Shown piece after piece: positions 8,658 through 17,329 of a stretch of DNA of 64,000 nucleotides; within the stretch, counting starts at the first letter, position 1, and each line of letters opens with the position of its first letter. The notes beneath the pieces were generated by a model. The model searched no databases. It saw only the letters and a program-made list of their open reading frames with translations, and was not told the DNA's origin. Made by a program: the position numbers and the translations under genes. The stretch is from NCBI GenBank assembly GCA_003164295.1, contig PLTA01000034.1, positions 91,128-155,127 on the forward strand, written 5' to 3'. This stretch comes from Candidatus Bathyarchaeota archaeon (GTDB lineage Archaea; Thermoproteota; Bathyarchaeia; Bathyarchaeales; Bathycorpusculaceae).

Positions 8658-9854
8658 TTATTGCCGATTTTTTCGACTTTTTTTGCCAATTGCAACCGCA
8701 CCTAATGTCACAACTACCATTGCTACCGCCATTGAAACGAGCGCTGCACTGCTGAACTCAGGTACTGTTGGGGTGGGTGAAGCAGATCCAGTAGAGGTTG
8801 CTGAGGGAGACGAAGTTGGACTTGCTGTCGCAGACGAGCTTGAGGAATCTGGTATGATAGCGAGCACATTGTTGTAAGTGGCCACAAACAACTCACCTTT
8901 GCCAGAATCATAAGCATTCCCAATATCACCTCCACTAGTGAGGACATACGCAACAACGGCATTGTTGCTATCCGATATGACTTGGAGGGCGCCTCCTACA
9001 CATGTAACATATACTTCGCCTTTGGGAGGATCGTAAGTAACAAATCCGGGGTTTCCAGCATAACCATCTACTTGCGACATATCTACGGTTGTAACTACAG
9101 CATTATTCTTGTCGGATATAACGGAGAAGGAAGCGGCAGGATAATCGGCTACGAATATCTCTCCTTTGGCAGAATCATAGGCTAAGCCTTCAGGACCGCT
9201 AATCGAGCCCGTTACAGTTGCAACAATGGTGTTTGAGCTGTCTGATATGACCGACACAGAGCTGTCTTCTTCATTGGATACGAAGATTTCGCTTTTTGCT
9301 GAATCATAGGCTGCTCCCCAAGGAGTGTTTCCCACGGTTATGGTGTCAATGACGGTGTTTGAGCTGTCTGATATTACTGAAATGGTGTTATCGCCATTAA
9401 CTACGAATATTTCGCCTTTGTTAGAATCATAAGCTATGCCGGTCTGGGCGCCCATTCCTACTGTTACTGTTGCGATGACGGTGTTTGAGCTGTCTTGTAT
9501 GACTGAAATAGTGCTGTTGAGGCCGGAATCGGCGGAGTTTTCGTTATTAATTACGAACATTTCTCCTTTGCCAGCATCATAAGCTATACCCACAGGGTTA
9601 ACTCCCACATTTACTGTTGCGATGACGGTGTTTGAGCTGTCTGATATTACTGAGACTGTGTTGGCTGATTCACTGTTGGTTGAGTATATCTCGCCCAAGC
9701 TAGAATCATAAGCTATGTATTCACCAACTCCGCCACTAGATATAGTGGAGGGTGTGGGAAGTTGTGTAACGGCGGCGTGAACTATACTGACTGCAGACAA
9801 TGCAAAAATCGCAATGAATATTAAACTTAAAAGTGCACGAATATTAAGTTTCAT
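8658..9854 (-). CDS. YVTN-type beta-propeller surface protein
   Basis: 398 residues: signal peptide (residues 1-28, ending HAAVTQ), then about seven repeats of NTVSVISDSSNTVIATVTVG...GIAYDSxKGEIFV, the YVTN/YncE-like propeller of archaeal surface-layer proteins. The C-terminus has a Ser/Thr/Pro linker, VPEFS, a membrane helix and KKSRKNRQ. The repeats are strongly similar at the DNA level too, with several near-identical stretches around VISDSSNTVI codons, so recent internal duplication is likely. Role is probably surface structure or adhesion. It lies between two clusters of decayed genes yet is intact. Confidence 0.82.
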   Translation of the reverse strand: MKLNIRALLSLIFIAIFALSAVSIVHAAVTQLPTPSTISSGGVGEYIAYDSSLGEIYSTNSESANTVSVISDSSNTVIATVNVGVNPVGIAYDAGKGEMFVINNENSADSGLNSTISVIQDSSNTVIATVTVGMGAQTGIAYDSNKGEIFVVNGDNTISVISDSSNTVIDTITVGNTPWGAAYDSAKSEIFVSNEEDSSVSVISDSSNTIVATVTGSISGPEGLAYDSAKGEIFVADYPAASFSVISDKNNAVVTTVDMSQVDGYAGNPGFVTYDPPKGEVYVTCVGGALQVISDSNNAVVAYVLTSGGDIGNAYDSGKGELFVATYNNVLAIIPDSSSSSATASPTSSPSATSTGSASPTPTVPEFSSAALVSMAVAMVVVTLGAVAIGKKSRKNRQ

Positions 9855-10104
9855 AGGTATTCTTCAATTTTCGTTCTAACTTGAGTGTTTTTAATCTAAA
9901 AAGGTTATTCATGAATGATCCTTCCGAAACGAATAGGCTATGATAGAAATTTAAAACTTCCGTTTGCTCGCTTGTGCAGTCTTCAATTAATGAGATTTCA
10001 TTGAATATATAACATTTTCATAAAATATCGAATTTCCTAAGCCCAAAGACTTCGAGTTATGTGTCAAGAAGTTGTATTTTCGAAAAAGTTAGAGAAAAAT
10101 AACG

Positions 10105-10649
10105 GTGGCAAAACAAACTTTGGAACTGCTCTATGATGTCGATGTAAAAGCCTGTCTTGATGATCTAAGAAGAACAGGCATCATTGAAAGCCAGGCAATA
10201 GATTCGCCGGTTAATAAGAATCGTTGGCAGGTACCGCAGGCATGGAAGACTTCAACAACGCTGAAGCATTGATAAACGCCGGCGATTTCCTAATGGACAC
10301 AATACTTTGCAATCCAATCCAAAAACGCGACATCAAAAACCTACCCAACTATAGCCTCTACCGAGACGAAATTAGTCCAATTACTTAGAAACCGATGCAG
10401 ATGCTTGGAGAATGCGAACTTTGCTGGAGCAACGTCATACCCGTAGGCACTATACTGCATTAGTACAGGCGAGAACGCTGTCTGCAGCTTACACGCCAGT
10501 GGGTTATTTCGTTGTGAAGCGCCCCTACTACCGATGTTGAACTGCTTAAGAACAAAGAACTCGTCAAACCAATTTTGACCACAAGATATGCCCCAGTTGT
10601 AACTAACGGTTCATGCATAGCTGCAATCACAGGTCTCGCAACGTCCTAA
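10105..10649 (+). pseudogene. gene broken by at least three frameshifts
   Basis: Four successive plus-strand frames abut with no gap: 10105-10272 (VAKQTLELLYDVDVKACLDDL...), 10242-10388 (MEDFNNAEALINAGDFLMD...), 10385-10540 (LETDADAWRMRTLLEQRHTRR...AAYTPVGYFVVKRPYY) and 10527-10649 (TTDVELLKNKELVKPILTTRYAP...). Each looks coding and each break is repaired by a small indel, so they are one decayed protein of about 180 residues. I do not recognise the family. Its closeness to the portal relic suggests viral origin, without proof. The 250 bases before it hold nothing clear. Confidence 0.5.
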
Positions 10650-10765
10650 ACATAACAACTACAATTTTCTTAGTTATAGCGATTTTTTAGTTTCTATTTA
10701 TTTTTTGCCAGGTTGAGGACGCTGGTCCGCTTTAGCGTCATGGCTTGGAGAAGTGGCACAATTGG

Positions 10766-10984
10766 TTATTTATTTGCTTTGGTTTTCATCTGCCTCAAAT
10801 ATGTTCGTAGATAGAAGAGAAGGGCAAATACGGCAACGGCTATTACAAATATTGCAAGCTCTATAGAATAAGTTGGCAGAACTATTGCAGATAATGCGCT
10901 TTCGTAAGTACTAGCTATGATGTAAATCATGGTTAATCCAACAATTGATGCGAAGGCGAGTATAGCTGCGAATAGTCTGTTTAT
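10766..10984 (-). pseudogene. out-of-frame C-terminal membrane segment of the adjoining regulator
   Basis: One base out of frame with the preceding regulator gene, this minus-strand stretch encodes NRLFAAILAFASIVGLTMIY and then a second helix (IELAIFVIAVAVFALLFYL) before a TAA. These are the two missing membrane helices of that protein, so the gene has a frameshift near 10985, or the base is a sequencing or assembly error. Downstream, GACGCT/AGCGTC at 10718-10739 forms a 6-bp hairpin. Confidence 0.6.
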
Positions 10985-11600
10985 TCAGTATCCTCTTCGC
11001 TCGTAATCCATCTTCGAAAGGTTTGTGGCGAACCGAGGAGAGTTTAATCGTGTAAGGATATTTGTTGACCAATGAGTACCTAACTCTGGATATAAGAAGG
11101 AACACTGCTTGTGGAATGTTAAGAAGTGCAGCTAGTGCAAGGAAGATTTCCTTGGGGGCTGATGTGTAAAGTTGCCCATCGAGTGAATAGTGAAGAGCAA
11201 CCTGAGCAGGGAGAGTAACATATGAGTACAAACCGATCAAAAGAATTGCAACACCTTCTAAACTGACCAATGCTCTGAGAAAGCGCGGAGTGGATTCATA
11301 CGTGATAGGTGATACAGTGAGGGGTGTTGTTATGCCCGATGTTAGAGTCTGAAATTTGTTCAAGAAATCGATTGCTGCGCTACCTTTTTCACTTAAGCTG
11401 TAGGCGCCGCTTGATCCATCCTTTGTGACTAAATCACCCAAGATTTTCAAATGATAGTTAAGCCTGCCAGTGTTCGTTATTTCTAAATCAGCCAGCAAGT
11501 CACCATAACTCATTTGTCTCTTCTGCTTCAGTATCTTCAAAATCCTGATTCTTGTCTCATCATTTAGCGTCTTGCTTAACTTTGGAACATCCACCGTCAT
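10911..11600 (-). CDS. ArsR-type winged-helix regulator with DUF1648-like membrane domain, frameshifted
   Basis: 229 residues as read. Residues 1-85 are a winged helix (LSKTLNDETRIRILKILKQ..., LNYHLKILGDLVTKD). Residues 105-165 contain two hydrophobic helices with TPRFLRALVSLE and LPAQVALHYSLDGQ, resembling DUF1648/SdpI-type membrane domains. From about residue 205 the sequence turns into a basic, unrelated tail (RILNKQTIRSYTRLR), which is the product of a frameshift; the true C-terminus continues in another frame to 10766. Probably a membrane-tethered repressor in life. Upstream is a 430-base gap. Either a recent pseudogene or a sequence error. Confidence 0.7.
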   Translation of the reverse strand: MTVDVPKLSKTLNDETRIRILKILKQKRQMSYGDLLADLEITNTGRLNYHLKILGDLVTKDGSSGAYSLSEKGSAAIDFLNKFQTLTSGITTPLTVSPITYESTPRFLRALVSLEGVAILLIGLYSYVTLPAQVALHYSLDGQLYTSAPKEIFLALAALLNIPQAVFLLISRVRYSLVNKYPYTIKLSSVRHKPFEDGLRAKRILNKQTIRSYTRLRINCWINHDLHHS

Positions 11601-12032
11601 ATTCTGTTCCTTTGAATATTGAAAGTTTATAGAGGCATAATAGAGTTATTGATAACAGAATTTATCTAATCAGAAATTTGAGAAGCTTTACAGAACTATT
11701 TTGTTTTCGATGCCGTTAACCGCAACAGTTAGATGATTGGAAAGTGAAAATGCAAAAAAGAAATTGATGTAAGATTTGGAGGCTATTATTTGTATTATGC
11801 AGCTTGGCTGGGCAGAGGGTGAATTTGCGGGAATTTGGAGCAAAGCTTTTAAGAATTAGGTCGATAAAGAAAACGCTAACTAGGAAAAAGGATGGGCTTA
11901 AGTGGTGTCTACTCATGTTGGATTTGGCATTTATTGGGTGTTGGGTGTGTTGGTTTTTGCCATTTCACGTCAAGATTTAACTCCATCTTTATTTGATGAG
12001 TTTAGAATAAATAATTACGGTTAAGAAAAGTC
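11601..12032. other. intergenic region between divergent genes
   Basis: 432 bases between two divergently transcribed genes. It must hold both promoters. I see no coding sequence of believable composition; a 66-codon minus-strand frame at 11716-11916 has a hydrophobic, Cys/His-rich translation typical of chance. TAAATAATTA at about 12008 may be part of the TATA region of the glycosyltransferase gene. Confidence 0.4.
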
Positions 12033-13223
12033 ATGATAGTACTTGATTATTTAATTTCTATAATCTGGCTTTCGCCTTTTCTTTACATTTTCGTGTTAGG
12101 AATAGGGAAATTAGTTAACAAGACAAGAAAATCAGCTCTCCTTGAGCATAAAGGGCGAGTTGATAAAAAAGTTGACAAAATCATATTTCAAATACCTACG
12201 ATTGGTAATGTTAAGTCAGTAAATAAAATCTTTGAAACAGTAAAAAGCTATGCTTTACCTGTACCTTTGGAAACATGGGTAATTATTGAGGATTGGGATG
12301 TCCATAAAACTGAATATGTCTGCGATAAGATTGTTGTTGTTCCTAAAGATTTTGTATGTGAAGACTTGTACAAAAGCCGGGCATTAGAATATGCGCGTAG
12401 ACTGAGACAAAGCTTAGTTGACGAAAACAAAATGGAACTAAACTATTTGTTACTTCAGGGCGACGATGATGCAGTGCCTAGCCTTGAGTTCATAAAAGAA
12501 TGCATAACGGTGCAAGCAGACATTATCATTGGAACAATAACGCCTAAAGTTCAAAGCGTATGGAGTACAATTCTCGATTATGAACGATGTGTTGCATGCG
12601 GAATCTTTTGCAATTTTTTTACAAATTTGGGCATGCCCCTTTGGGCTCATGGCGAAGGAACAGCGATGAGCAGTCAAGTCGACAGGAACGTTTCCTATGA
12701 TATTAGCTTCTTCACCCATAACACTAAACACAAATTAATACTCAACGAAGATTCTTTTTACTTCCATAAAGCGGCAATAATGGGGTATAGCATATTTAAT
12801 TCGGAAGAGCGAATTTTCATACTTCCCCCATTAAGTTTCAAGGACGCAGTGACGCAAAGACGTAGATGGCTTTGGGGGCAAATTTCAATTTTAAAATTAA
12901 AAATGTTGCCTTTACCAAACAGACTACGATTAAGTTTCATAGGATTTTCAGGATTATGGTTATTCTCGATTGGAACAATCGGGTTGCCACTTTACTATTT
13001 ACACATCGTAAATATACCAGCTGTCCTGCTACCTCTAACGTTCATCAGTTTAGGAGTATGGCTCGTAACTAGAGCTTACACTATTGGAGTATGCATGGGT
13101 TGGAAACACGCATTAGCCGGAACCGCAGTAAGCTATTTGACCGTGGGTCTGAATTTTGTCACTCACGTGATAGGCCTGTTCAAAGGAGACCCAAAAAAAT
13201 TCGAAGTAATCCGCAAAGAATGA
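12033..13223 (+). CDS. family 2 glycosyltransferase, Egghead/Bre-3-like, membrane bound
   Basis: 396 residues. An N-terminal helix (1-25), then a GT-A domain with DDDAVP at 144-149 (nucleotide-sugar/metal site), HGEGTAMSS at 206-214, NEDSFYFHKA at 238-247 (catalytic ED) and QRRRWLWG at 275-282, the processive GT2 motif. Three or four hydrophobic helices follow to residue 385. This arrangement matches Egghead-type beta-mannosyl/glycosyltransferases and archaeal glycolipid or N-glycan enzymes that act at the inner face of the membrane. The acceptor is unknown. The convergent GT87-like gene suggests a surface glycan locus. Confidence 0.82.
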   Translation: MIVLDYLISIIWLSPFLYIFVLGIGKLVNKTRKSALLEHKGRVDKKVDKIIFQIPTIGNVKSVNKIFETVKSYALPVPLETWVIIEDWDVHKTEYVCDKIVVVPKDFVCEDLYKSRALEYARRLRQSLVDENKMELNYLLLQGDDDAVPSLEFIKECITVQADIIIGTITPKVQSVWSTILDYERCVACGIFCNFFTNLGMPLWAHGEGTAMSSQVDRNVSYDISFFTHNTKHKLILNEDSFYFHKAAIMGYSIFNSEERIFILPPLSFKDAVTQRRRWLWGQISILKLKMLPLPNRLRLSFIGFSGLWLFSIGTIGLPLYYLHIVNIPAVLLPLTFISLGVWLVTRAYTIGVCMGWKHALAGTAVSYLTVGLNFVTHVIGLFKGDPKKFEVIRKE

Positions 13224-13291
13224 TTTGAAATCAAGCTACGAAAGCCGCTAAATAAATAATTTAGATTCTTCTCAAGCTTTTTCAATTCTTT

Positions 13292-14239
13292 CTAATTCTC
13301 AGCATTCCTTTTCAAGGGAAAGATAAATGGTTTTTTCTCATTTCGCTCATAACCAATTATCTCAACTACAGTTAATGTAACAATCGCATACAATGGTAGC
13401 CAATCATAGGGATACATTAACGAAACTATTGAGCCAGTTGTTTCAACCCTCAAGAAAGTAAATCCAATACCATGATAGAAGAAAAAGGGCAAATTTGTAA
13501 TTCCGAGAAATGCAGCAGCACCCACTATAAATGACCATAGTTTTTTTCTGTTATACCAAAAAAGCAAAGGAAGGGCAAGCAAGGCACCGCGTGGATCAAA
13601 TGCGCCAAATGCAAAAAACAAAGCAGACAACCAAGGTTTCTTGGAAAAACCAAAGTACAAAGCACCCACCAAAAGGGTAGTTTGAAGTATATGGGCATTT
13701 GCCAATTCATAGCCAATATAGTAAGTGGGTGAAAGTGATTGCGGATTAAAACTAAAGAACCAATAATGAAGCAGGCTAAGTGAAGCTTGATCAATCGGTG
13801 GGGTAGGCAATGGCTCTATCAAAATAATAAATGCAGCTAAAGCCCCGAAAACTAATTTTTTGTCCTTAACCATTTTGTAAACAAAAAAAGCCAAGACAGG
13901 GATTAAAGCAAACTGAAGGATATCAAATGCTGTCATCGCATTTTGGTAGCTTAAAAAAAGAAACGGGGCAAACAAAATCAGAAATGAAGGTGTATATTTG
14001 AATGTTTGTGGGGCTGGAAGAATCTGATAGTCTCCAGGTAAAGCTCCGCCCCGATAGATTGTGGTTGGATTATGGAGCAATCGCCATTCCCCAATGTAGT
14101 ATGCCGAGAAATCTCTTGCCCAAGCACCCGTCACTGGCTTAAATGTTTGCGGAAATGCAACACCAAAAATGAATGCGTTCAAAGCTACAGCTACTATGAT
14201 TACTGAAATAATCTGTGTTTTATGGTTTTTACTCAGCAT
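13292..14239 (-). CDS. GT87-like (DUF2029) polytopic glycosyltransferase
   Basis: 315 residues with about eight hydrophobic helices. After helix 1 an outside loop reads RDFSAYYIGEWRLLHNPTTIY, holding the conserved acidic residue of GT-C enzymes, and FKYTPSFLILFAPF follows, both typical of GT87 mannosyltransferases that use polyprenyl-phosphate sugars outside the membrane. FDPRGALLALPLLFW at about 215-229 is the other recognisable GT87 block. The chain is shorter than most family members (usually near 400), so some C-terminal helices may be missing. It converges with the GT2 gene, 68 nt away. Confidence 0.65.
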   Translation of the reverse strand: MLSKNHKTQIISVIIVAVALNAFIFGVAFPQTFKPVTGAWARDFSAYYIGEWRLLHNPTTIYRGGALPGDYQILPAPQTFKYTPSFLILFAPFLFLSYQNAMTAFDILQFALIPVLAFFVYKMVKDKKLVFGALAAFIILIEPLPTPPIDQASLSLLHYWFFSFNPQSLSPTYYIGYELANAHILQTTLLVGALYFGFSKKPWLSALFFAFGAFDPRGALLALPLLFWYNRKKLWSFIVGAAAFLGITNLPFFFYHGIGFTFLRVETTGSIVSLMYPYDWLPLYAIVTLTVVEIIGYERNEKKPFIFPLKRNAEN

Positions 14240-14394
14240 TTTCTTGTTTCAAGTTTCAGTAAGCTTTAGAGGTGGTTATAGTAAATATTGATTTTCAGAT
14301 TAACGCATGGAACTAACTAAGGGAATGTGTCTGAAGAGTTTGATTTATTTTTTGCCCTATTATCATCCTTGCGGTTTCGCCCATAATCTTCTTA

Positions 14395-14844
14395 TCATTT
14401 TACGCTTAGGTACAGCAATATAGCTAATGCACAGAATTCGAACAAACCTGGCAGCAATTCGAACGGTCCAAGTCCGTACGGTCGGAATCTAAAATACGAT
14501 ATTACAAGTGGACTTGAAGTAACATCTTTGACTAGAAAAACCAATGCGAAAATCACAAGGCCTATAGTAAATTGCGAACGAGTTTTAATGTAAATGTCAA
14601 CGTAAATTAATGTTACAACAACTAAGAGGGCAATATTGATTGTGGAAAGTATCGCATAGGAAGCGTAAAAAAATTCTAAGTCACCTGGGATAAAACTATT
14701 TGGCGGCAATGCTCTATGCTGTTGAAAACCCGGAAAATGTGAGCTACTTTCAAATAGTACCCAAAAACTCGCTAAAATAGCCACCACTATCAAAAGTGCA
14801 AATATTATACCAACTTTTACTCGTCTATCCATTTGTTTCTGCAA
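14395..14844 (-). CDS. four-helix membrane protein of unknown function
   Basis: 149 residues with four predicted membrane helices near 11-30, 60-82, 92-110 and 128-147, and a short outside loop after helix 1 (SSSHFPGFQQHRALPPN). No catalytic motif is visible. It follows the winged-helix gene on the same strand by 18 nt, so the two form an operon; pairs of a small winged-helix protein and a polytopic protein are common in archaea, and regulator control of, or signalling through, the membrane protein is a fair guess. I do not recognise a family. Confidence 0.65.
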   Translation of the reverse strand: MQKQMDRRVKVGIIFALLIVVAILASFWVLFESSSHFPGFQQHRALPPNSFIPGDLEFFYASYAILSTINIALLVVVTLIYVDIYIKTRSQFTIGLVIFALVFLVKDVTSSPLVISYFRFRPYGLGPFELLPGLFEFCALAILLYLSVK

Positions 14845-14862
14845 TCTCTCTTGCTCCTTTTT

Positions 14863-15165
14863 CTACTTTTTCCCGATTTTATTCACAATCTCCTCAAACA
14901 ATCCGTAATTCTCCTCCAAAGTCTGCGAAAGAAAGTACGTTGCACCATACCTGTCACCAATCGAAGTAATCATTCTGTTTTTTTCAAGAACTTCAAGGTG
15001 ATGCCGCATCGTTTTATAATCCATCTGAAGCAAAGTAGCTAGTTGATTTGCATTTTGCGGAGTTTCTTTTAATGCCATAATGATTTTTGCCCGAGTTGGT
15101 CCGCCTCGTGTACCTGCTATAAGCCATCCAAGCAAGTATTTTAACGATCGGGCATTTGCGGACAA
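14863..15165 (-). CDS. winged-helix (ArsR-like) transcription regulator
   Basis: 100 residues. RGGPTRAKIIMALKETPQNANQLATLLQMDYKTMRHHLEVLEKNRMI is a standard archaeal ArsR winged helix, with the recognition helix at about residues 48-62 and a wing at 65-80. There is a short C-terminal helix for dimerisation. Start is TTG. No metal-binding Cys residues, so not an ArsR-type metal sensor in the strict sense. First gene of a two-gene operon with the four-helix membrane protein. Confidence 0.8.
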   Translation of the reverse strand: MSANARSLKYLLGWLIAGTRGGPTRAKIIMALKETPQNANQLATLLQMDYKTMRHHLEVLEKNRMITSIGDRYGATYFLSQTLEENYGLFEEIVNKIGKK

Positions 15166-15277
15166 TTACATAACTCCGTGAGTTCGAAGAGATTCTTTGT
15201 CACTTCTAATCTATTTTAAGTAATAAATGTGCGCTTTTAAACTTCTAAATCGTAAAATTTTTGACCCAAATTAGGAG

Positions 15278-15308
15278 TAATCCTGTCAATTTTGAAAAAT
15301 CATTTAAC
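15278..15308 (+). repeat. intergenic element, copy 1
   Basis: Core TAATCCT, TCAATTTTGA, AATCA, TTAAC in this order; the same blocks with nearly the same spacing occur at 17173-17202 (three or four differences in about 30 bases). Copy 1 lies about 180 nt before a surface protein gene. Confidence 0.5.
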
Positions 15309-15392
15309 AATTTGCTACTAAGAGTTTTTTGTTGATGGGGTGAAAAAACAAGATTATCACAAGTAAGAATTAAGTTTAATATTAGACCAAAA

Positions 15393-15416
15393 ACCCCAAA
15401 AAAAAGGATTTGGGGT
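15393..15416. repeat. perfect 8-bp inverted repeat with 8-nt loop
   Basis: ACCCCAAA at 15393-15400 and TTTGGGGT at 15409-15416. It sits in the 5' region of the 15490 gene and could be an operator or an RNA hairpin; the sequence alone does not decide. Confidence 0.5.
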
Positions 15417-15489
15417 CAATTTTGAACAAAGTTTAATAACTCTTTGCCGGGATAATAGGTTCTTTAAGGAAAATTGAGGGGAAGTTGAT

Positions 15490-16455
15490 TTGAAAAAGAT
15501 ACTTGTTGCTTTAGCCCTTGCCGTTTTAATCTTAACTTCAGGTACATTAATGTCTATACCGCATGTGAAAGCTGATACTTCTGAAGCAAAGGTTCTTAGT
15601 TATAGTTGGTACGTTGCTCCTGATGACACTCTTGTAGCAACTCCTGGCGATTTAGTCGTAGTTGGCGAAATACAGAATGTCGGTTCAAATGTTTTAGGAG
15701 AAGTTGTTGTTTCAGGTTATGCATTCAATTCAACTGGTTCTTTGATAAATACGGGTGAAGCTGAAGCATTTGGAACTAATTTAAATCCAGGACAGAATTC
15801 GCCATTTTACATAGATTTTATTCCCGATCCAACGGCACCAATTATTGATCCAAACTGGGCTTATTCAATTACGAACGTTACTGTTTTTGTGAGTTACGTT
15901 GTTGATAGTAATACAACTAATAATCCGGATTTGATAGTTCCTACGGGAGACGTCTCAGCTTCACTGGATGCTTCAGGAATATACACTCTTTCAGGTTTTA
16001 TTCAGAACACTGGCACTCAACCAAGTGGGCAAGTTTGGGTTGTATCCACATTCTATAATGCATCGGGTACAGTTGTAAGCTTAAATTACACAGATTATAT
16101 TTCTGATTCAATTTCGCCCGGCGCTAAAGCAATGTTTTTGGCAACACCCGTAGATAGCAGTATTGGAGTATCCAGTTCGATAACAAATTATTCCGTATTA
16201 GTTGAGTCCACCCCATTTACGGCTACGCCCACGCCAACACCTACTCAAACCACTACCCAGCCAACAGCTACTACAACTGCCTCAACTAATCCGTTGCAAT
16301 CTCCAACACCAATCTCATTGGGGACGCTGATAGATTCCGTCATAGCGGTGGTCGTAGTTATAGTCATAATACTTGCAATTGTCGGATTGTTATTTATTAG
16401 AAAACATAAAAAGACTGAAAAGCTTGATTTGCCGCCACCGCCGCCTCCAGAATAA
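15490..16455 (+). CDS. secreted FxLYD/CARDB-like surface protein with C-terminal anchor
   Basis: 321 residues from a TTG start preceded by GAGGGGA with good spacing. A signal peptide spans residues 1-29 (KKILVALALAVLILTSGTL...VKADT). Two repeats of an FxLYD-like beta domain follow: VVGEIQNVGSNVLGEVVVSG at about 53-72 and TLSGFIQNTGTQPSGQVWVV at about 165-184. The second half has a Thr/Pro-rich linker, a membrane helix near 280-305 and a KKTEKLDLPPPPPPE tail. Probably an extracellular domain carried on a stalk; ligand unknown. A hairpin precedes the gene. Confidence 0.75.
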   Translation: MKKILVALALAVLILTSGTLMSIPHVKADTSEAKVLSYSWYVAPDDTLVATPGDLVVVGEIQNVGSNVLGEVVVSGYAFNSTGSLINTGEAEAFGTNLNPGQNSPFYIDFIPDPTAPIIDPNWAYSITNVTVFVSYVVDSNTTNNPDLIVPTGDVSASLDASGIYTLSGFIQNTGTQPSGQVWVVSTFYNASGTVVSLNYTDYISDSISPGAKAMFLATPVDSSIGVSSSITNYSVLVESTPFTATPTPTPTQTTTQPTATTTASTNPLQSPTPISLGTLIDSVIAVVVVIVIILAIVGLLFIRKHKKTEKLDLPPPPPPE

Positions 16456-16582
16456 CTTTTTTTTCTTTAATTATATTCTGTAAACTTCTTTATTGTACCA
16501 TTTTTTTTAATAAGCGTCTACTAACTTAATTTTGCCGAAATTAAATCATTATCATTTGTTGAAATTTTAGTTACCTGGTAAA

Positions 16583-16894
16583 TTGACTACTACTAAACTT
16601 AAATTAGACACTTGTTTAGCGGTAATTGCCATATCCTTATTAATCTTGTACGTTCCTAAGAAAATTGAGGAAACCCATTTGGATAGGGTAGAGGCAATTT
16701 CTCTATTAAAGGAATTAATAGCTGTCAACTTAGTGGAACCCTCTTTCGTTCATGTTTTACAAAGAACGCCCAATCATTATCAGATTCAGATTAAGAGCAA
16801 CTATAAATCTGAAATTGAAGAATACGCGAAACAATTTGGTTTAACCATAGAAGAGGATGAAACAAAACAATATTTGCTTATTTTTAAACCATAA
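16583..16894 (+). CDS. small protein with N-terminal membrane helix, unknown function
   Basis: 103 residues, TTG start. A hydrophobic segment at about residues 10-25 (CLAVIAISLLILYV) is followed by a charged domain with an alpha-beta pattern (RVEAISLLKELIAVNLVEP..., HYQIQIKSNYKSEIEEYAKQFGL...). No known motif. It may be a membrane-tethered alpha/beta domain. It ends 3 nt from a small zinc-ribbon frame on the other strand. Confidence 0.5.
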   Translation: MTTTKLKLDTCLAVIAISLLILYVPKKIEETHLDRVEAISLLKELIAVNLVEPSFVHVLQRTPNHYQIQIKSNYKSEIEEYAKQFGLTIEEDETKQYLLIFKP

Positions 16895-16897
16895 AAA

Positions 16898-17023
16898 TTA
16901 TCTTGTAACTTTAAAATGATAATTACAGTTCTTGCAAGTAAAAGATTCTATGTGAAAGAAGTAGTTTTTGAGTGATTTATCAGGCTCAGAAACACCTTTT
17001 CCACAGTTGGGACATTTAACCAA
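16898..17023 (-). CDS. 41-residue zinc-ribbon protein
   Basis: A small minus-strand frame starting at TTG with GGAAG about 8 nt upstream. The translation has two Cys pairs, KCPNCGKG (residues 3-10) and FTCKNCNYHF (29-38), which make a complete C4 zinc ribbon with a 20-residue middle (VSEPDKSLKNYFFHIESFT). The pattern is unlikely by chance. Function unknown; such ribbons bind nucleic acid or proteins. It converges with the 16583 gene. Confidence 0.6.
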   Translation of the reverse strand: MVKCPNCGKGVSEPDKSLKNYFFHIESFTCKNCNYHFKVTR

Positions 17024-17172
17024 ATTTTGACTTCCAACTTTTTTAAGTTAATATAAAATAGTGTAATGAATGTTTGTGGGCACAAATCGCAACAACAAAG
17101 AATCATTGTTTCGTCAACTTTTTATAACAAAGGTATTCATTAAATTTTATAGAGGCAAATCCAAAAACGCGA

Positions 17173-17202
17173 TAATCCTTCAATTTTGAGCAATCAATTA
17201 AC
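17173..17202 (+). repeat. intergenic element, copy 2
   Basis: Matches the element at 15278-15308 (TAATCCT, TCAATTTTGA, AATCA, TTAAC). It lies in an AT-rich gap of about 300 bases (17024-17329) with no other feature that I can see, about 285 nt before the MacB-type permease. Confidence 0.5.
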
Positions 17203-17329
17203 TATGTAAACTTTAATATCTAAGAGAGCAAAATCTTATTTTTCAGAAGAATTCAACAAATATTTTGCCAAATTTAGGTGGATTAATTTTTAATTAGGGA
17301 TAGATTTGGGTAAGATTATGAAAAATTGT

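Larger units (their letters stand above)
15166..15489. other. intergenic region between divergent genes with a hairpin
   Basis: 324 bases. It contains a 31-base element at 15278-15308 that recurs at 17173 and a perfect 8-bp inverted repeat at 15393-15416 (ACCCCAAA...TTTGGGGT, 8-base loop), about 75 nt before the downstream TTG start. No reading frame of note. Confidence 0.5.

Noticed and set aside
11716..11916. 66-codon minus-strand frame in the gap before the GT2 gene
   Set aside because: Composition (Cys/His/Phe-rich) is that of a chance frame in AT-rich DNA.
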